From Microcaldota archaeon (GTDB lineage Archaea; Micrarchaeota; Micrarchaeia; Micrarchaeales; Micrarchaeaceae), in contig JASHRG010000003.1 of assembly GCA_030037495.1 (NCBI GenBank), positions 1-43,230 on the forward strand: a stretch of 43,230 nucleotides of DNA, written 5' to 3'. Each line of letters starts with the position of its first letter. Position 1 is the stretch's first letter. Shown piece after piece: positions 29,043-37,411 of this stretch. Both the position numbers and the translations under genes were made by a program. The notes beneath the pieces were generated by a model. That model was not told where the DNA came from. It ran no database searches and saw only the letters and a list, made by a program, of their open reading frames with translations.

Positions 29043-29954
29043 ATGAAAGGAGTAGGGAGGGAGATAAACCCAAACCTGATGCCAGATGAGCAGATCGTAT
29101 ATAGGACTCGTGCCGGAAAATTCTCATTTTCTAGATATCTGCCAGCTTCTACGGTAATAGCAACCAACAAGAGGCTTCTTGTCTACAGGCCTATAAGGCT
29201 TTTCTCAAAGCACAAGACATACTTCTATGACAGGATAGAGTCAGTGAGTGTAAGAAAGGGGCTACTTGCGTCAACATTTGTCATAAGCACCGAGCTTGGG
29301 GGCAGCAATGGCAAGGAGATACTTTTCTACAATGCATCAAAGCTGCTATCCGTATTTGGAATAGTAAGCAACCAGATAAGGTCAAGCAGGGACCCGCACT
29401 ATGGCGAGAAAATAAGGGCGCATTCCCTTGACACGAGGTATGCAGTGTTGAAAAGCACGCAGCAGTTCGCTGCGCCTGACAAGAAGAGCGAGGCGCAACT
29501 GTCAGGATTGATACGCCCTGTAGTAGAGGAGCAAGTTGCAAGGATTCCGTTGCAGGAAATTCCAAGGCCTCTTGTTGACGTTGCAGAGCAGAAACCAGTG
29601 AAAATGCCAGATGCGCCGAAGCCAAAGCTGCTCATCAGCGTAAACTCCGTGCTTTCGATAACACAAAAGCTTCAGAAATATTTCAACAGCAGTGCACTGC
29701 AGCCCCAGCGCGTTGAGGTTGGCTACTACGCTGCCGGAGACGATCTCTTCAAGCCTGAATCGCTTATAGAGGGGGCTGAGCCAGCCGGAGTGGCAGAACT
29801 GCAGAAGGGCAGGAAGCCAAAGACCGGGAGGAAATTCAACCCTGACACAGAGCTCCAGATTTTCAGGATAAGGAAGCTCAGGGCAAGCAAGGTCAGCGGC
29901 ACCTCTGTCAACGAGCAGTTGCCATACCAATTTAGCCTTTTTAATCTAAAATAA
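29043..29954 (+). CDS. PH-like domain protein with long C-terminal extension
   Basis: The product is 303 aa. Residues of about 10-115 (MPDEQIVYRTRAGKF...VIATNKRLLVYRP...YFYDRIESVSVRKGLLASTFVIST...KEILFYNASKLLSVFGIVSNQI) match the bacterial PH-like domain pattern: a strand-rich sheet with TNKRLLVY and a final helix. The remaining 185 residues are Pro/Lys-rich and probably disordered, with a hydrophobic central patch. Its promoter (GGCTTAAATATC, about 28,951-28,963) is 90 bp upstream. The helicase gene begins 5 nt after its stop. Confidence 0.7.
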   Translation: MKGVGREINPNLMPDEQIVYRTRAGKFSFSRYLPASTVIATNKRLLVYRPIRLFSKHKTYFYDRIESVSVRKGLLASTFVISTELGGSNGKEILFYNASKLLSVFGIVSNQIRSSRDPHYGEKIRAHSLDTRYAVLKSTQQFAAPDKKSEAQLSGLIRPVVEEQVARIPLQEIPRPLVDVAEQKPVKMPDAPKPKLLISVNSVLSITQKLQKYFNSSALQPQRVEVGYYAAGDDLFKPESLIEGAEPAGVAELQKGRKPKTGRKFNPDTELQIFRIRKLRASKVSGTSVNEQLPYQFSLFNLK

Positions 29955-29959
29955 ACGCT

Positions 29960-32095
29960 ATGGACATCGAGTCTATCAAGGGGAGGCTTCCTAACGAGAT
30001 AATAGAGTCTATTTCTGGAAGGGGGATAAAGAGCTTTACTCCACCGCAAGAGGAGGCGATAAAGAAGGGACTGCTTGATTGGGAAAACATTGTAGTGGCC
30101 TCGCCAACTGCAAGCGGAAAAACTCTGATAGCCGAGATTGCCTGCGTCAACTCTGTCATAGCAAAGAGGATGAAGAGCGTATATATTGCGCCGATGAGGG
30201 CGCTTGTGATGGAGAAGTTCCATGAGTTCCGCGAGGCATACCCATACATAAGATCAACGGTCTCGATAGGCGACCTTGATTCAGGAGACCTGTCGCTGCA
30301 GAACTATGAGGTGCTGTTTGTCTCTACAGAGAAGTTTGACAGCCTTCTCAGGCACGGGATAAACTGGCTTGACAGAGTAGGCTGTGTTGTATTTGACGAG
30401 GTTCACATGATCGATGACCCTTCGAGGGGGCCTACTCTTGAAGTGCTGATAACAAAGCTTGCGACAACATGCAAGGCGCAGATAATTGCACTCAGCGCAA
30501 CCATAGGGAACGCAGACGAGCTCGCGAAGTGGCTTAATGGAAAGCTTGTGCAGAGCGAGTACAGGCCTGTGAAGCTCAAGAAGGGAGTTGAATTTGGTGG
30601 AAAGGCGTACTATCCTGATGAGAAATATGGGATTGAGCCTGTTGAGGAGGAGCTTGGCGGAAGCAGCGGCATTCCAGAAATCAGGATATTGGAGGACACC
30701 CTTGAGAGGAAGAAACAGGCGCTTTTCTTCTATGCCACAAAAAGGAACGCAGAAGCGGGCGCGACAAAGCTTGCAGACCATGTGGAAAGGGTGCTTACAC
30801 AGGAAGAGAGGAAGAAGCTTGATGAGCTTGGCAACGGCGTGCTCAACGCGCTTGACAGGCCGACGGAGCAGTGCATGAAGCTTTCAAGGCTTGTGAAGAA
30901 GGGAGTTGCGTTCCATCATGCCGGGCTTGTAAACGCGCAGAGGGCAAAGATAGAGGATGCATTCAAAAGCAATCTTCTCAAGACGATATGTTCCACAACC
31001 ACGCTTGGCCTTGGGGTCAACCTTCCTGCTCACACAGTGCTTGTACGGGACACGAGCAGGTTTGAGGGCGGCTCAAACGAGAGCATTGGTGTCAATGTAA
31101 TACTACAGTTGTTTGGCAGGGCAGGGCGTCCGAAATACGACAATGAGGGAAGGGCGCTGCTAACAGCTCCGTACAGGGACAGGGTTGCAGACCTGTACAA
31201 GAGCTACATAATTGCAGACCCAGAGGCGATAGAGTCAAAGCTGGGGATAATCCCTGTGCTAAGGACCCATGTGCTATCCTTCATAGCTGAGAACTTCCTC
31301 AATGACAAGAAGTCGATACACAGGTTCCTCATGAAAAGCTTCTACGGCTTCCAGTACGGAAACGAGAAGCATGTGAAGAACCTTGTTGATGAGATAACCG
31401 ACGACCTTGTTGAGTTTGAGTTTATTGAGGAGAAGGAGAAGGATACTTTCATTGCAACAAGGATAGGCAAGCGGGTTAGCGAGCTCTACATAGACCCATT
31501 GTCAGGAAGGTGGATACTGAACACGCTTGAGCGCGACAACGACAAAATTGCGAACCTGTACATGATATGCAATACACTGGAAATGCGACCCTACGTCAGA
31601 GGAACGGATGAGGCAGAGGAGATGTTTGCCGCTTACAGGTTTGTCTTCAAGGACAAGAAGCTCTACAATGAGTTTGACAAAATGGATTATGGTTATTATG
31701 ACCCTGTCAGAGCGTTCAGCACCGCGCTTATGCTGAATGACTGGATAGAGGAGCAAAAAGAGCAAGACATAGTGAAGAAGTACAAGACAACGCCTGGAGA
31801 GCTCTTCTCGAAGCTGTCAAATGCTGACTGGATGATTTACTCTGCGACAGAGCTTGCGAAGCTGGTGCACAGGCCGCTCCATGACCTGATAGACCTCAGG
31901 GTAAGGCTCAGGTACGGAATCAAGGAGGAGCTCCTTGACCTTGTGCGCCTTGAGCAGATAGGAAGGGTAAGGGCAAGGATACTCTACCTTGCGGGAATAA
32001 AAACAGTGGCTGACATAAGGAAGAACAGGGAGAGGGTGTCTGCGCTGCTTGGAAAAGAGGTTGGAGCAAAGGTGCTCTCTCAGATAAGTGAATGA
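29960..32095 (+). CDS. hel308: Hel308-type superfamily 2 DNA helicase
   Basis: The product is 711 aa, as usual for archaeal Hel308. The Q motif (FTPPQEEAI), Walker A (ASPTASGKT, 47-55), DEVH box (D145-H148), motif III (LSATIGNADELAKWL), motif VI (QLFGRAGRP) and the C-terminal helix-hairpin-helix (IGRVRARILYLAGIKTVADIRKN) are all present. It unwinds forked DNA at stalled replication forks. The preceding PH-like gene ends 5 nt upstream and the GNAT gene overlaps or abuts its 3' end, so the three share a message. Confidence 0.94.
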   Translation: MDIESIKGRLPNEIIESISGRGIKSFTPPQEEAIKKGLLDWENIVVASPTASGKTLIAEIACVNSVIAKRMKSVYIAPMRALVMEKFHEFREAYPYIRSTVSIGDLDSGDLSLQNYEVLFVSTEKFDSLLRHGINWLDRVGCVVFDEVHMIDDPSRGPTLEVLITKLATTCKAQIIALSATIGNADELAKWLNGKLVQSEYRPVKLKKGVEFGGKAYYPDEKYGIEPVEEELGGSSGIPEIRILEDTLERKKQALFFYATKRNAEAGATKLADHVERVLTQEERKKLDELGNGVLNALDRPTEQCMKLSRLVKKGVAFHHAGLVNAQRAKIEDAFKSNLLKTICSTTTLGLGVNLPAHTVLVRDTSRFEGGSNESIGVNVILQLFGRAGRPKYDNEGRALLTAPYRDRVADLYKSYIIADPEAIESKLGIIPVLRTHVLSFIAENFLNDKKSIHRFLMKSFYGFQYGNEKHVKNLVDEITDDLVEFEFIEEKEKDTFIATRIGKRVSELYIDPLSGRWILNTLERDNDKIANLYMICNTLEMRPYVRGTDEAEEMFAAYRFVFKDKKLYNEFDKMDYGYYDPVRAFSTALMLNDWIEEQKEQDIVKKYKTTPGELFSKLSNADWMIYSATELAKLVHRPLHDLIDLRVRLRYGIKEELLDLVRLEQIGRVRARILYLAGIKTVADIRKNRERVSALLGKEVGAKVLSQISE

Positions 32096-32096
32096 G

Positions 32097-32666
32097 ATGG
32101 AGATTAGCTGTGATCGCTTCAGGGTTTTCCTGAGAAGCTTCAGCATGGCAGATGCAGATGCGCTTAGCGTTATAGGGAACGACCCTGATGTGTCTTACAA
32201 CATGGTGGACCTGCAGAGGATACCGAGCCCGTTCAGCAAGGCTGACGCGCAGCGCTTCATAAACATTGCATCAAGGGAGCAGATGGACAGCTCGGGGCTG
32301 CACTTTGGAATAAGGCTTAAGGTCGGCGATCTTGTAGGCGCATCCATGATGAAGCTGGACCTCAAGAACAAGAGCTGCGAGATCGCATACTGGATAGGCA
32401 GGGATTACAGAAGGAAGGGATACGCAAGGGAAGCAGTAAGGCTGATGCTTGACTTTGCGTTCAACAGGTTAAAGCTGAACAGGGTGCAGGCTGACTCGCT
32501 TGCATCGAATGATGCGTCTCTTGGGCTGCTTAATTCGCTGGGGTTCACAAAGGAGGGGACACGGAGGCAGCGCCTCTACCACAACGGGGCATTCATAGAT
32601 GACATAACGTTGAGCCTGCTGAAGAGCGAGTACAGCGACAAAATCGAGAGCAAACTGGTTGATTAG
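32097..32666 (+). CDS. GNAT N-acetyltransferase, RimJ/RimL type
   Basis: About 189 aa from ATG 32097; a GTG at 32088 overlapping the helicase stop is the alternative start. The acetyl-CoA site is EIAYWIGRDYRRKGYAREAVRLMLDFAF (R/Q-x-x-G-x-A variant RRKGYA), followed by LNRVQADSLASNDASLGLLNSLGF and the closing GTRRQRLYHNGAFIDDITLSLLKSEY typical of RimJ/RimL. It probably acetylates a protein N-terminus or a small amine. Confidence 0.9.
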   Translation: MEISCDRFRVFLRSFSMADADALSVIGNDPDVSYNMVDLQRIPSPFSKADAQRFINIASREQMDSSGLHFGIRLKVGDLVGASMMKLDLKNKSCEIAYWIGRDYRRKGYAREAVRLMLDFAFNRLKLNRVQADSLASNDASLGLLNSLGFTKEGTRRQRLYHNGAFIDDITLSLLKSEYSDKIESKLVD

Positions 32667-32735
32667 TTCCGCTAATTCCCATGCATTAAATACCTTCTCA
32701 TCATCATTCATTACGCAAGCTTTGAAGGGGTTGGT

Positions 32736-32936
32736 ATGTATATTCCTAAATCTACGATAAAGAGGATACTGAAGGAAGCTGGGGCAACAAGGATAAGCAA
32801 CGAGGCTATGCAGATATTCCAGAGGGACATGAACAGGATGGCGTTTGGGATAGCGCAGAGGGCCGTAGTCCTTGCAAGGCATGCGAAGAGAAAGACCATT
32901 GGCGCATCTGACGTAAAGCTCGCGATAGCGCGTTAG
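32736..32936 (+). CDS. Archaeal histone
   Basis: The product is 66 aa, a single histone fold. IPKSTIKRILKEAGATRISNEAMQIFQRDMNRMAFGIAQRAVVLARHAKRKTIGASDVKLAIA carries the RxTxxxxD-type pair (KRKTIGASDV) and the KEAGA.RIS loop. It wraps DNA as homodimers. A TATA box (GCATTAAATACC, about 32,681-32,693) and GGGGTTGGT ribosome-binding site precede it. Confidence 0.95.
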   Translation: MYIPKSTIKRILKEAGATRISNEAMQIFQRDMNRMAFGIAQRAVVLARHAKRKTIGASDVKLAIAR

Positions 32937-33229
32937 CCGTATATGAAGGGAATTGTCGATATAAAGATTTTTAGAACCACTATTGCAAGAACCGCTGGAA
33001 GGCCTATTATTGCTATGAGTATCCATCCAAGCAGAGCCACAGTTATGCCAAGGCCAAACACGGAATTTACAATGAGCACCACGATCAGGCCAAGCACGCT
33101 ATTAACCACAAGACCGGCAAGCATCTTGCCCAGGTGGAATATTATTACCGCAACTGCGACTATTAGAACTATGAGTATTATGGCGCTGGCCAGGCTCCCA
33201 AGCGCACTGAGCAAGAACAACATGAGCAT
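32933..33229 (-). CDS. BofA-like small membrane protein
   Basis: The product is 98 aa, nearly all hydrophobic, three to four helices. The central part (LVVNSVLGLIVVLIVNSVFGLGITVALLGWILIAIIGLPAVLAIVVL) matches the BofA/SigK-processing-inhibitor family pattern (N..lGl.vl...N..f.lGI......li.ai.GiPGvl). In Bacillus BofA controls a membrane protease; archaeal members are uncharacterised. Its stop overlaps the histone stop by 4 nt, and it has a leaderless-type TATA sequence just upstream (about 33,240-33,248). Confidence 0.78.
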   Translation of the reverse strand: MLMLFLLSALGSLASAIILIVLIVAVAVIIFHLGKMLAGLVVNSVLGLIVVLIVNSVFGLGITVALLGWILIAIIGLPAVLAIVVLKIFISTIPFIYG

Positions 33230-33286
33230 ATAGCTCAGTTATATAATAAAAACCATAGCATGCGCTTATGTCCATAATACGCAAGG

Positions 33287-33298
33287 GATATATATATC
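33287..33298 (+). promoter_or_regulatory. TATA box of the RNase P RNA gene
   Basis: GATATATATATC stands about 26 nt upstream of the predicted RNA 5' end near 33,320. Confidence 0.6.
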
Positions 33299-33321
33299 TT
33301 GCAAACACTAATAGAAAGCGA

Positions 33322-33557
33322 GCAGTGGCAGGTGAGCAGCCAACCGAAAGGAGGAAGCTCCTCCCATATCCAATGGCACAAGTGGCTTAGGGCCTTATTC
33401 GGAACAGAAACGATACCAGGGCAATGCATAAGCGATGACGAGACGAGCGCATTGTGATGGATGAAACGCGCCGATGGTGTGCTGGTATGCAAGTCGATTA
33501 TCGACGCTCAGTCTAATGCTGCATAAAACAAAAGGAGGGCTACGGCCTGCCGCTACC
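33322..33557 (+). ncRNA. rnpB: RNase P RNA, archaeal
   Basis: Helix P1 forms from AGTGGCAGG (33324-33332) with CCTGCCGCT (33546-33554), nine pairs with one wobble. Helix P4 forms from AGC-CCTCC (33356-33364, with T33359 as the universally conserved bulged U) and GGAGGGCT (33534-33541). Conserved blocks GAGGAAGCTCC, AACAGAAACGATACC, GATGAAACG and the ACAAAAGGAGGGCTAC 3' block are all in order. At about 235 nt it is short for an archaeal RNase P RNA. A T-rich stretch (TTATTTTT) follows as a terminator. Confidence 0.88.
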
Positions 33558-33606
33558 CTTATTTTTAAGGCTTAAATACCTGAACGGTCAACTTGCCAGT
33601 GAGTGT

Positions 33607-34359
33607 ATGGCACTATCGTCAAGAGTTGGAATGCAGCAGGGCGTGGAGCACAAGCTGAGCTACAGCACTGGCCTGTCCGGCGACATACCCAAAAGGTCAG
33701 CAGAGGACGAGCTGCTCACAAAGCGGCTCAGGACCTATGCAACCATAGGGTACTCACTTATACTTGAGGGCTCTGTTGCAGTGTACTCTGCCCTAAGGAA
33801 CTACTCGGTGCATGCGCCAAGGTTCTTTAACCAGATCGGCCCCGGATTCATTAGCTACGCGCAGTTTTCAAGCTATTCCAATGTGCAGCTGCAGGACGGA
33901 ATCATATTTGGCGTGGGGATGGGCCTTGCTGCCACAGGATTGGTTCTCATGGGCGATGTTGCAATCGACAACATCGAGTACACCGTATTGAGAAGGATCA
34001 GGCGCGATGTAGGCAATGCATTCAGGAAGCTGTTTATAGGGGTGGGGTCATTCCTTGTAGGGGCGTATACGGCGTCAGGAGCTGATACGAAACGTGATTA
34101 CGATTACTCTGCTGCACAGAGCGCGGCACCCCCTGCCTGGGCAACGACCCCGCAGAATGTTTTCAACGGCTCGCTTGACTGGGCTTACCAACTCGGCGCA
34201 GTGACAGGAATTGGGCTGCTTGCCATCGGCGCGGGTGTCATTGTTTCGTACCTCGCCTATGACACATACAAAAGAAGAAAACTCCTAAGAGAAAAGGAGC
34301 GGGTTTTGCTAGAGCGGCTCGCTGACATGCCCCAGTCAAGGCAATATAACAATCTTTAA
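33607..34359 (+). CDS. Four-helix membrane protein
   Basis: The product is 250 aa. After about 40 polar residues there are membrane helices near 45-62, 98-118, 140-157 and 198-222, with a basic C-terminal tail (YKRRKLLREKERVLLERL). The loop between helices 3 and 4 is polar and Ala/Pro-rich, probably outside. A TATA box (GGCTTAAATACC, about 33,568-33,580) follows directly on the RNase P terminator. No family recognised. Confidence 0.65.
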   Translation: MALSSRVGMQQGVEHKLSYSTGLSGDIPKRSAEDELLTKRLRTYATIGYSLILEGSVAVYSALRNYSVHAPRFFNQIGPGFISYAQFSSYSNVQLQDGIIFGVGMGLAATGLVLMGDVAIDNIEYTVLRRIRRDVGNAFRKLFIGVGSFLVGAYTASGADTKRDYDYSAAQSAAPPAWATTPQNVFNGSLDWAYQLGAVTGIGLLAIGAGVIVSYLAYDTYKRRKLLREKERVLLERLADMPQSRQYNNL

Positions 34360-34394
34360 ATACCTTGCTAGAACATTCAAAGCAAGGTGAAGGC

Positions 34395-34976
34395 ATGAAA
34401 TCTTCATTGTTAAGATACATGGGAATAGGGATACTCGCGCTTGCCGTAATGACGCAGTACGCTGGCGCATTCAGCTGGGTGCTTTATGGTAATGTCACGA
34501 ACGCAAGCACATGCGCAGCAATAGCAGGTGCTGTTGTTTCATCTCCGTACAACGGCGGAGCCTCTAACATAACAAATACACAAGGCCAGTATAGGTTGTA
34601 TCTCGGGCAAGGCTCGTTCAACGTCACTGTTTCAGCAACAGGCTACCAGAGCGGAACGTACACAACACCCGGATACTTCAGCGGCGCGTGGGCGCACAAC
34701 TTCTCGCTGATCCCAGTTGGGGGAAGCGCCAAGAGCCCACCATGCTTCAGCGGGTCGGGGACAACTGTTGTGACAAACACAATACAGACTACATCTGTGC
34801 CTGCAACAACCGTTCCTGCAACGACCAACCAGAGCAGCGTTGGCCCGTCCTCTTCGACAAACAACACTGGTACATACATCGTGGTAGCGATAATAGTCAT
34901 AATAATTATCGTGGCTCTTATATGGTACCTGTCAAAGAGTGGAAAGAAGCAGCAGACGCACCACCACCAGACCTAA
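34395..34976 (+). CDS. Secreted, membrane-anchored surface protein with carboxypeptidase-regulatory-like domain
   Basis: The product is 193 aa from ATG 34395 (ribosome-binding site AAGGTGA). A signal peptide (MKSSLLRYMGIGILALAVMTQYAGAFS) precedes a domain with GNVTNASTCAAIAGAVVSS...TQGQYRLYLGQGSFNVTVSATGYQSGTY, the pattern of CarboxypepD_reg/CNA-B Ig-like folds. A Thr/Ser-rich stalk with several N-x-S/T sites leads to a C-terminal membrane helix (YIVVAIIVIIIIVALIWYL) and a basic His-containing tail. It is probably an exported glycoprotein anchored at the cell surface. Confidence 0.82.
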   Translation: MKSSLLRYMGIGILALAVMTQYAGAFSWVLYGNVTNASTCAAIAGAVVSSPYNGGASNITNTQGQYRLYLGQGSFNVTVSATGYQSGTYTTPGYFSGAWAHNFSLIPVGGSAKSPPCFSGSGTTVVTNTIQTTSVPATTVPATTNQSSVGPSSSTNNTGTYIVVAIIVIIIIVALIWYLSKSGKKQQTHHHQT

Positions 34977-34985
34977 CTTTGATTT

Positions 34986-35007
34986 AGGGGTTTTGCCCCT
35001 CTTTTTG
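34986..35007 (+). terminator. Hairpin terminator after the surface-protein gene
   Basis: AGGGG-TTTTG-CCCCT (34986-35000) followed by CTTTTTG looks like an intrinsic terminator, rare in form for archaea, where T-runs alone usually suffice. Confidence 0.6.
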
Positions 35008-35124
35008 TTATGCTAGAGTAGAACACACGAGGCAAATTTGCAAATATGCGCAAACAAATGTGCGCAAATCAGCATGTTTAAATACCATTAACTTTAATTG
35101 AATTGCAATGGTGTAGGTGACAAT

Positions 35125-35820
35125 ATGAATAGAGAAGCTGCAAAACGCGCAGAGGCAGGGGCGCAGCCTAGGCACATGCCGAGCGCAACAGACAGGACAG
35201 AGCGCGATGTTGAGCGTGCCCTTGACAGGCATATTGAAGAGCATGTGCTCAGACCGATTGACTACGGACGGCGCATTCTTGATATAGCGAGGTTTGCGGA
35301 TAACCCCAGGAGCGTTGGCGCGCTAAGGGAGGCGCTGGCCACGACAAACGTGCCTTCTGCCGTAATCACGCGGCGCAACCTGCGGGTGAACCTTAACCTG
35401 GTTGCGGCTGCAACCAACAATGTGGCAGATGTCAAAAGACTGGCAGAGATGAGCACGCTTGACTTCGATATCAATGTCAGCAAGAATCCGCCAAAACTGG
35501 TAGGCTACAAGCTTGTAAATGGCGCAACGTTCTATTTAGTCGAATCGGGTGAAGACCTGGTGGCTGCTGCAAAGGAGCGCGGGATAAGATGGATCACCGC
35601 AAGTGTGATATTGCTGCCGCCCCCAAGACCAAGAAACATGGATATCGTAGAAACCAGCCAACCTGACAGCGGGATTGTCACGCTTGTCGCACTGCCAGGA
35701 CATGATTCGTTCCCTGCACATGAACTGCTCAGGGTGCCGCCCAAATTCGGCCCTGTTGTGGCAACGCTGCTTAGGGCTAGAGGAATGAGAGTACACGAGA
35801 TAGGCGAGTACGAGATTTAG
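35125..35820 (+). CDS. Orphan protein
   Basis: About 231 aa from ATG 35125 with an AGGTGA ribosome-binding site; a TTG further up (35098) is less likely. The N-terminal third is charged and helical; the C-terminal part alternates strands and Pro-rich turns (ASVILLPPPRPRNM, GIVTLVALPGHDSFPA). A TATA box (GTTTAAATACC, about 35,074-35,085) lies upstream. I recognise no family. It precedes the purine cluster by 65 bp, but that gap has its own TATA box, so it is probably separate. Confidence 0.6.
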   Translation: MNREAAKRAEAGAQPRHMPSATDRTERDVERALDRHIEEHVLRPIDYGRRILDIARFADNPRSVGALREALATTNVPSAVITRRNLRVNLNLVAAATNNVADVKRLAEMSTLDFDINVSKNPPKLVGYKLVNGATFYLVESGEDLVAAAKERGIRWITASVILLPPPRPRNMDIVETSQPDSGIVTLVALPGHDSFPAHELLRVPPKFGPVVATLLRARGMRVHEIGEYEI

Positions 35821-35884
35821 AGGACAGGCTTGGAAATAACGCAACCCTTAAATACCATAATGGACTGATTGCTTCCTGGGAGCT

Positions 35885-37399
35885 ATGGCGGTCACGAGAG
35901 GAATTGTTCCTATACACACGTCTGCGCTGAAAGACCCGCAAACGCTTGCTGACGTCTTCAGAGCCCATGGAGTAGAACTTCCGGGATGGCTCAGGAACTC
36001 GAAGGACCTAGTCTCAAGATTTGACCTCGTCTCTCCAACTGATTTTAGATATTCTGTTCCTGAGCTTGACAGATATTTCTCTGAAGAATCATTCGTAAGG
36101 CATAAGGCAAGAGTGGAAGTCGCTTTGGTAAGGGTGCTGGCAAGAAGGAAATTGATAAGCGCAAGAGCCGCAGACCTGATATCCACTGCTTCGAGAAGAG
36201 TCACCGCGTCTGAAACTTATGAAATTGAAGAGAAGACAAAGCATGACATAATAGCACTGGTCAGGGCTATACAATCCCATATACCAAATGTGGAAGGCAG
36301 AGAAGAGGCGGTGGCTGCAGTCCACAGAACAGCAACATCCTATGACATAGTTAATACTGCGAATGCGCTTAGGATAAGAAACGCGTTCAGGCAAGTCATA
36401 ATACCAGATCTAATAAAACTTGAGGGTGCTTGGCTAAAGACATTGATGGAACATAAAGAAACCCTGCAGGTTGGAAGAACCCATACGCAGTGGGCTGAGC
36501 CCGTGACCTTCGGGTTTGTATTGGCGTGGTACGCTGATAGGCTTGGTCGCAGGATATTGCAGCTCAGGAGCGCGGTAAATGCCCTGGAAGGGAAGTTCTC
36601 TGGTGCTGTTGGAACACATGGAGCAGCAAGTTTGTTCGTTCCGGATCCTGCAAAATTCGAGGCAGAAATCCTAGGCGTACTTGGAGTTAAGCCAGCAAGA
36701 ATAACGACACAGATAGTGCCGCCAGAACAGCAAGTGGACTTGATGCATGCCACTGTAAGCGCATTGGGAGTAATAGCAGGCTGGGCCCAGGACATGTATC
36801 ATCTGCAAAGGCCTGAGATCGGAGAGGTGGGCCAGCCAAGGGGAGATGATGTATCTGCCTCTTCAACAATGCCATTCAAGACAAACCCTGTTGGGCTTGA
36901 AAACATCATGAGCGTGTTCAAATACCTACTGCCACGCACAATCCCTGGTTACCTTAACCAGTTATCGCTGCACCAGCGCGACCTTACAAACTCTGCGGTT
37001 GAAAGATTTGACCCGGAAGCGTTTGTACTTTTTGACTATTCGGTTAGAAGGGCCCTCAGAGTAACAAAATCCTTGAAACCGCACGCAGCGCAGATGCGTG
37101 CAATCTTTGACAGAAGCGCAGGGCAGATAATCGGAGAGCCGCTGCATCTTCTGCTCGCTGCAAATGGCTACCAGACATCTCACGAAACTGTTGGCAGACT
37201 TGCAGACAAGGCGAGGGAAACCGGGAGGCCGCTGATGGAGCTCGTGAGGGCTGACCCTGAGCTGCAGCAATTTATAGAAAGGTTCACGCCTGGGCAGATA
37301 GCCCTTATGTCAGATCCATCAAGATACATAGGGATAGCGCCACGAAAGGCGGAGAACATAGCAAGATACTGGGCAAATAAGCTCAGAATAGAATTATAA
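35885..37399 (+). CDS. purB: Adenylosuccinate lyase
   Basis: The product is 504 aa. The superfamily signature is ASSTMPFKTNPVGLENIM at about residue 325-342, with the catalytic Ser in the preceding flexible loop and HTQWAEPVTFGF (LQVGRTHTQ) as the substrate His region. It makes AICAR from SAICAR and AMP from adenylosuccinate. It heads a four-gene co-directional purine cluster; a TATA box (CCTTAAATACC, about 35,846-35,857) lies about 30 nt upstream. The N-terminal 100 residues are longer than in many bacterial PurB. Confidence 0.95.
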   Translation: MAVTRGIVPIHTSALKDPQTLADVFRAHGVELPGWLRNSKDLVSRFDLVSPTDFRYSVPELDRYFSEESFVRHKARVEVALVRVLARRKLISARAADLISTASRRVTASETYEIEEKTKHDIIALVRAIQSHIPNVEGREEAVAAVHRTATSYDIVNTANALRIRNAFRQVIIPDLIKLEGAWLKTLMEHKETLQVGRTHTQWAEPVTFGFVLAWYADRLGRRILQLRSAVNALEGKFSGAVGTHGAASLFVPDPAKFEAEILGVLGVKPARITTQIVPPEQQVDLMHATVSALGVIAGWAQDMYHLQRPEIGEVGQPRGDDVSASSTMPFKTNPVGLENIMSVFKYLLPRTIPGYLNQLSLHQRDLTNSAVERFDPEAFVLFDYSVRRALRVTKSLKPHAAQMRAIFDRSAGQIIGEPLHLLLAANGYQTSHETVGRLADKARETGRPLMELVRADPELQQFIERFTPGQIALMSDPSRYIGIAPRKAENIARYWANKLRIEL

Positions 37400-37411
37400 T
37401 TGGGTGTTATT

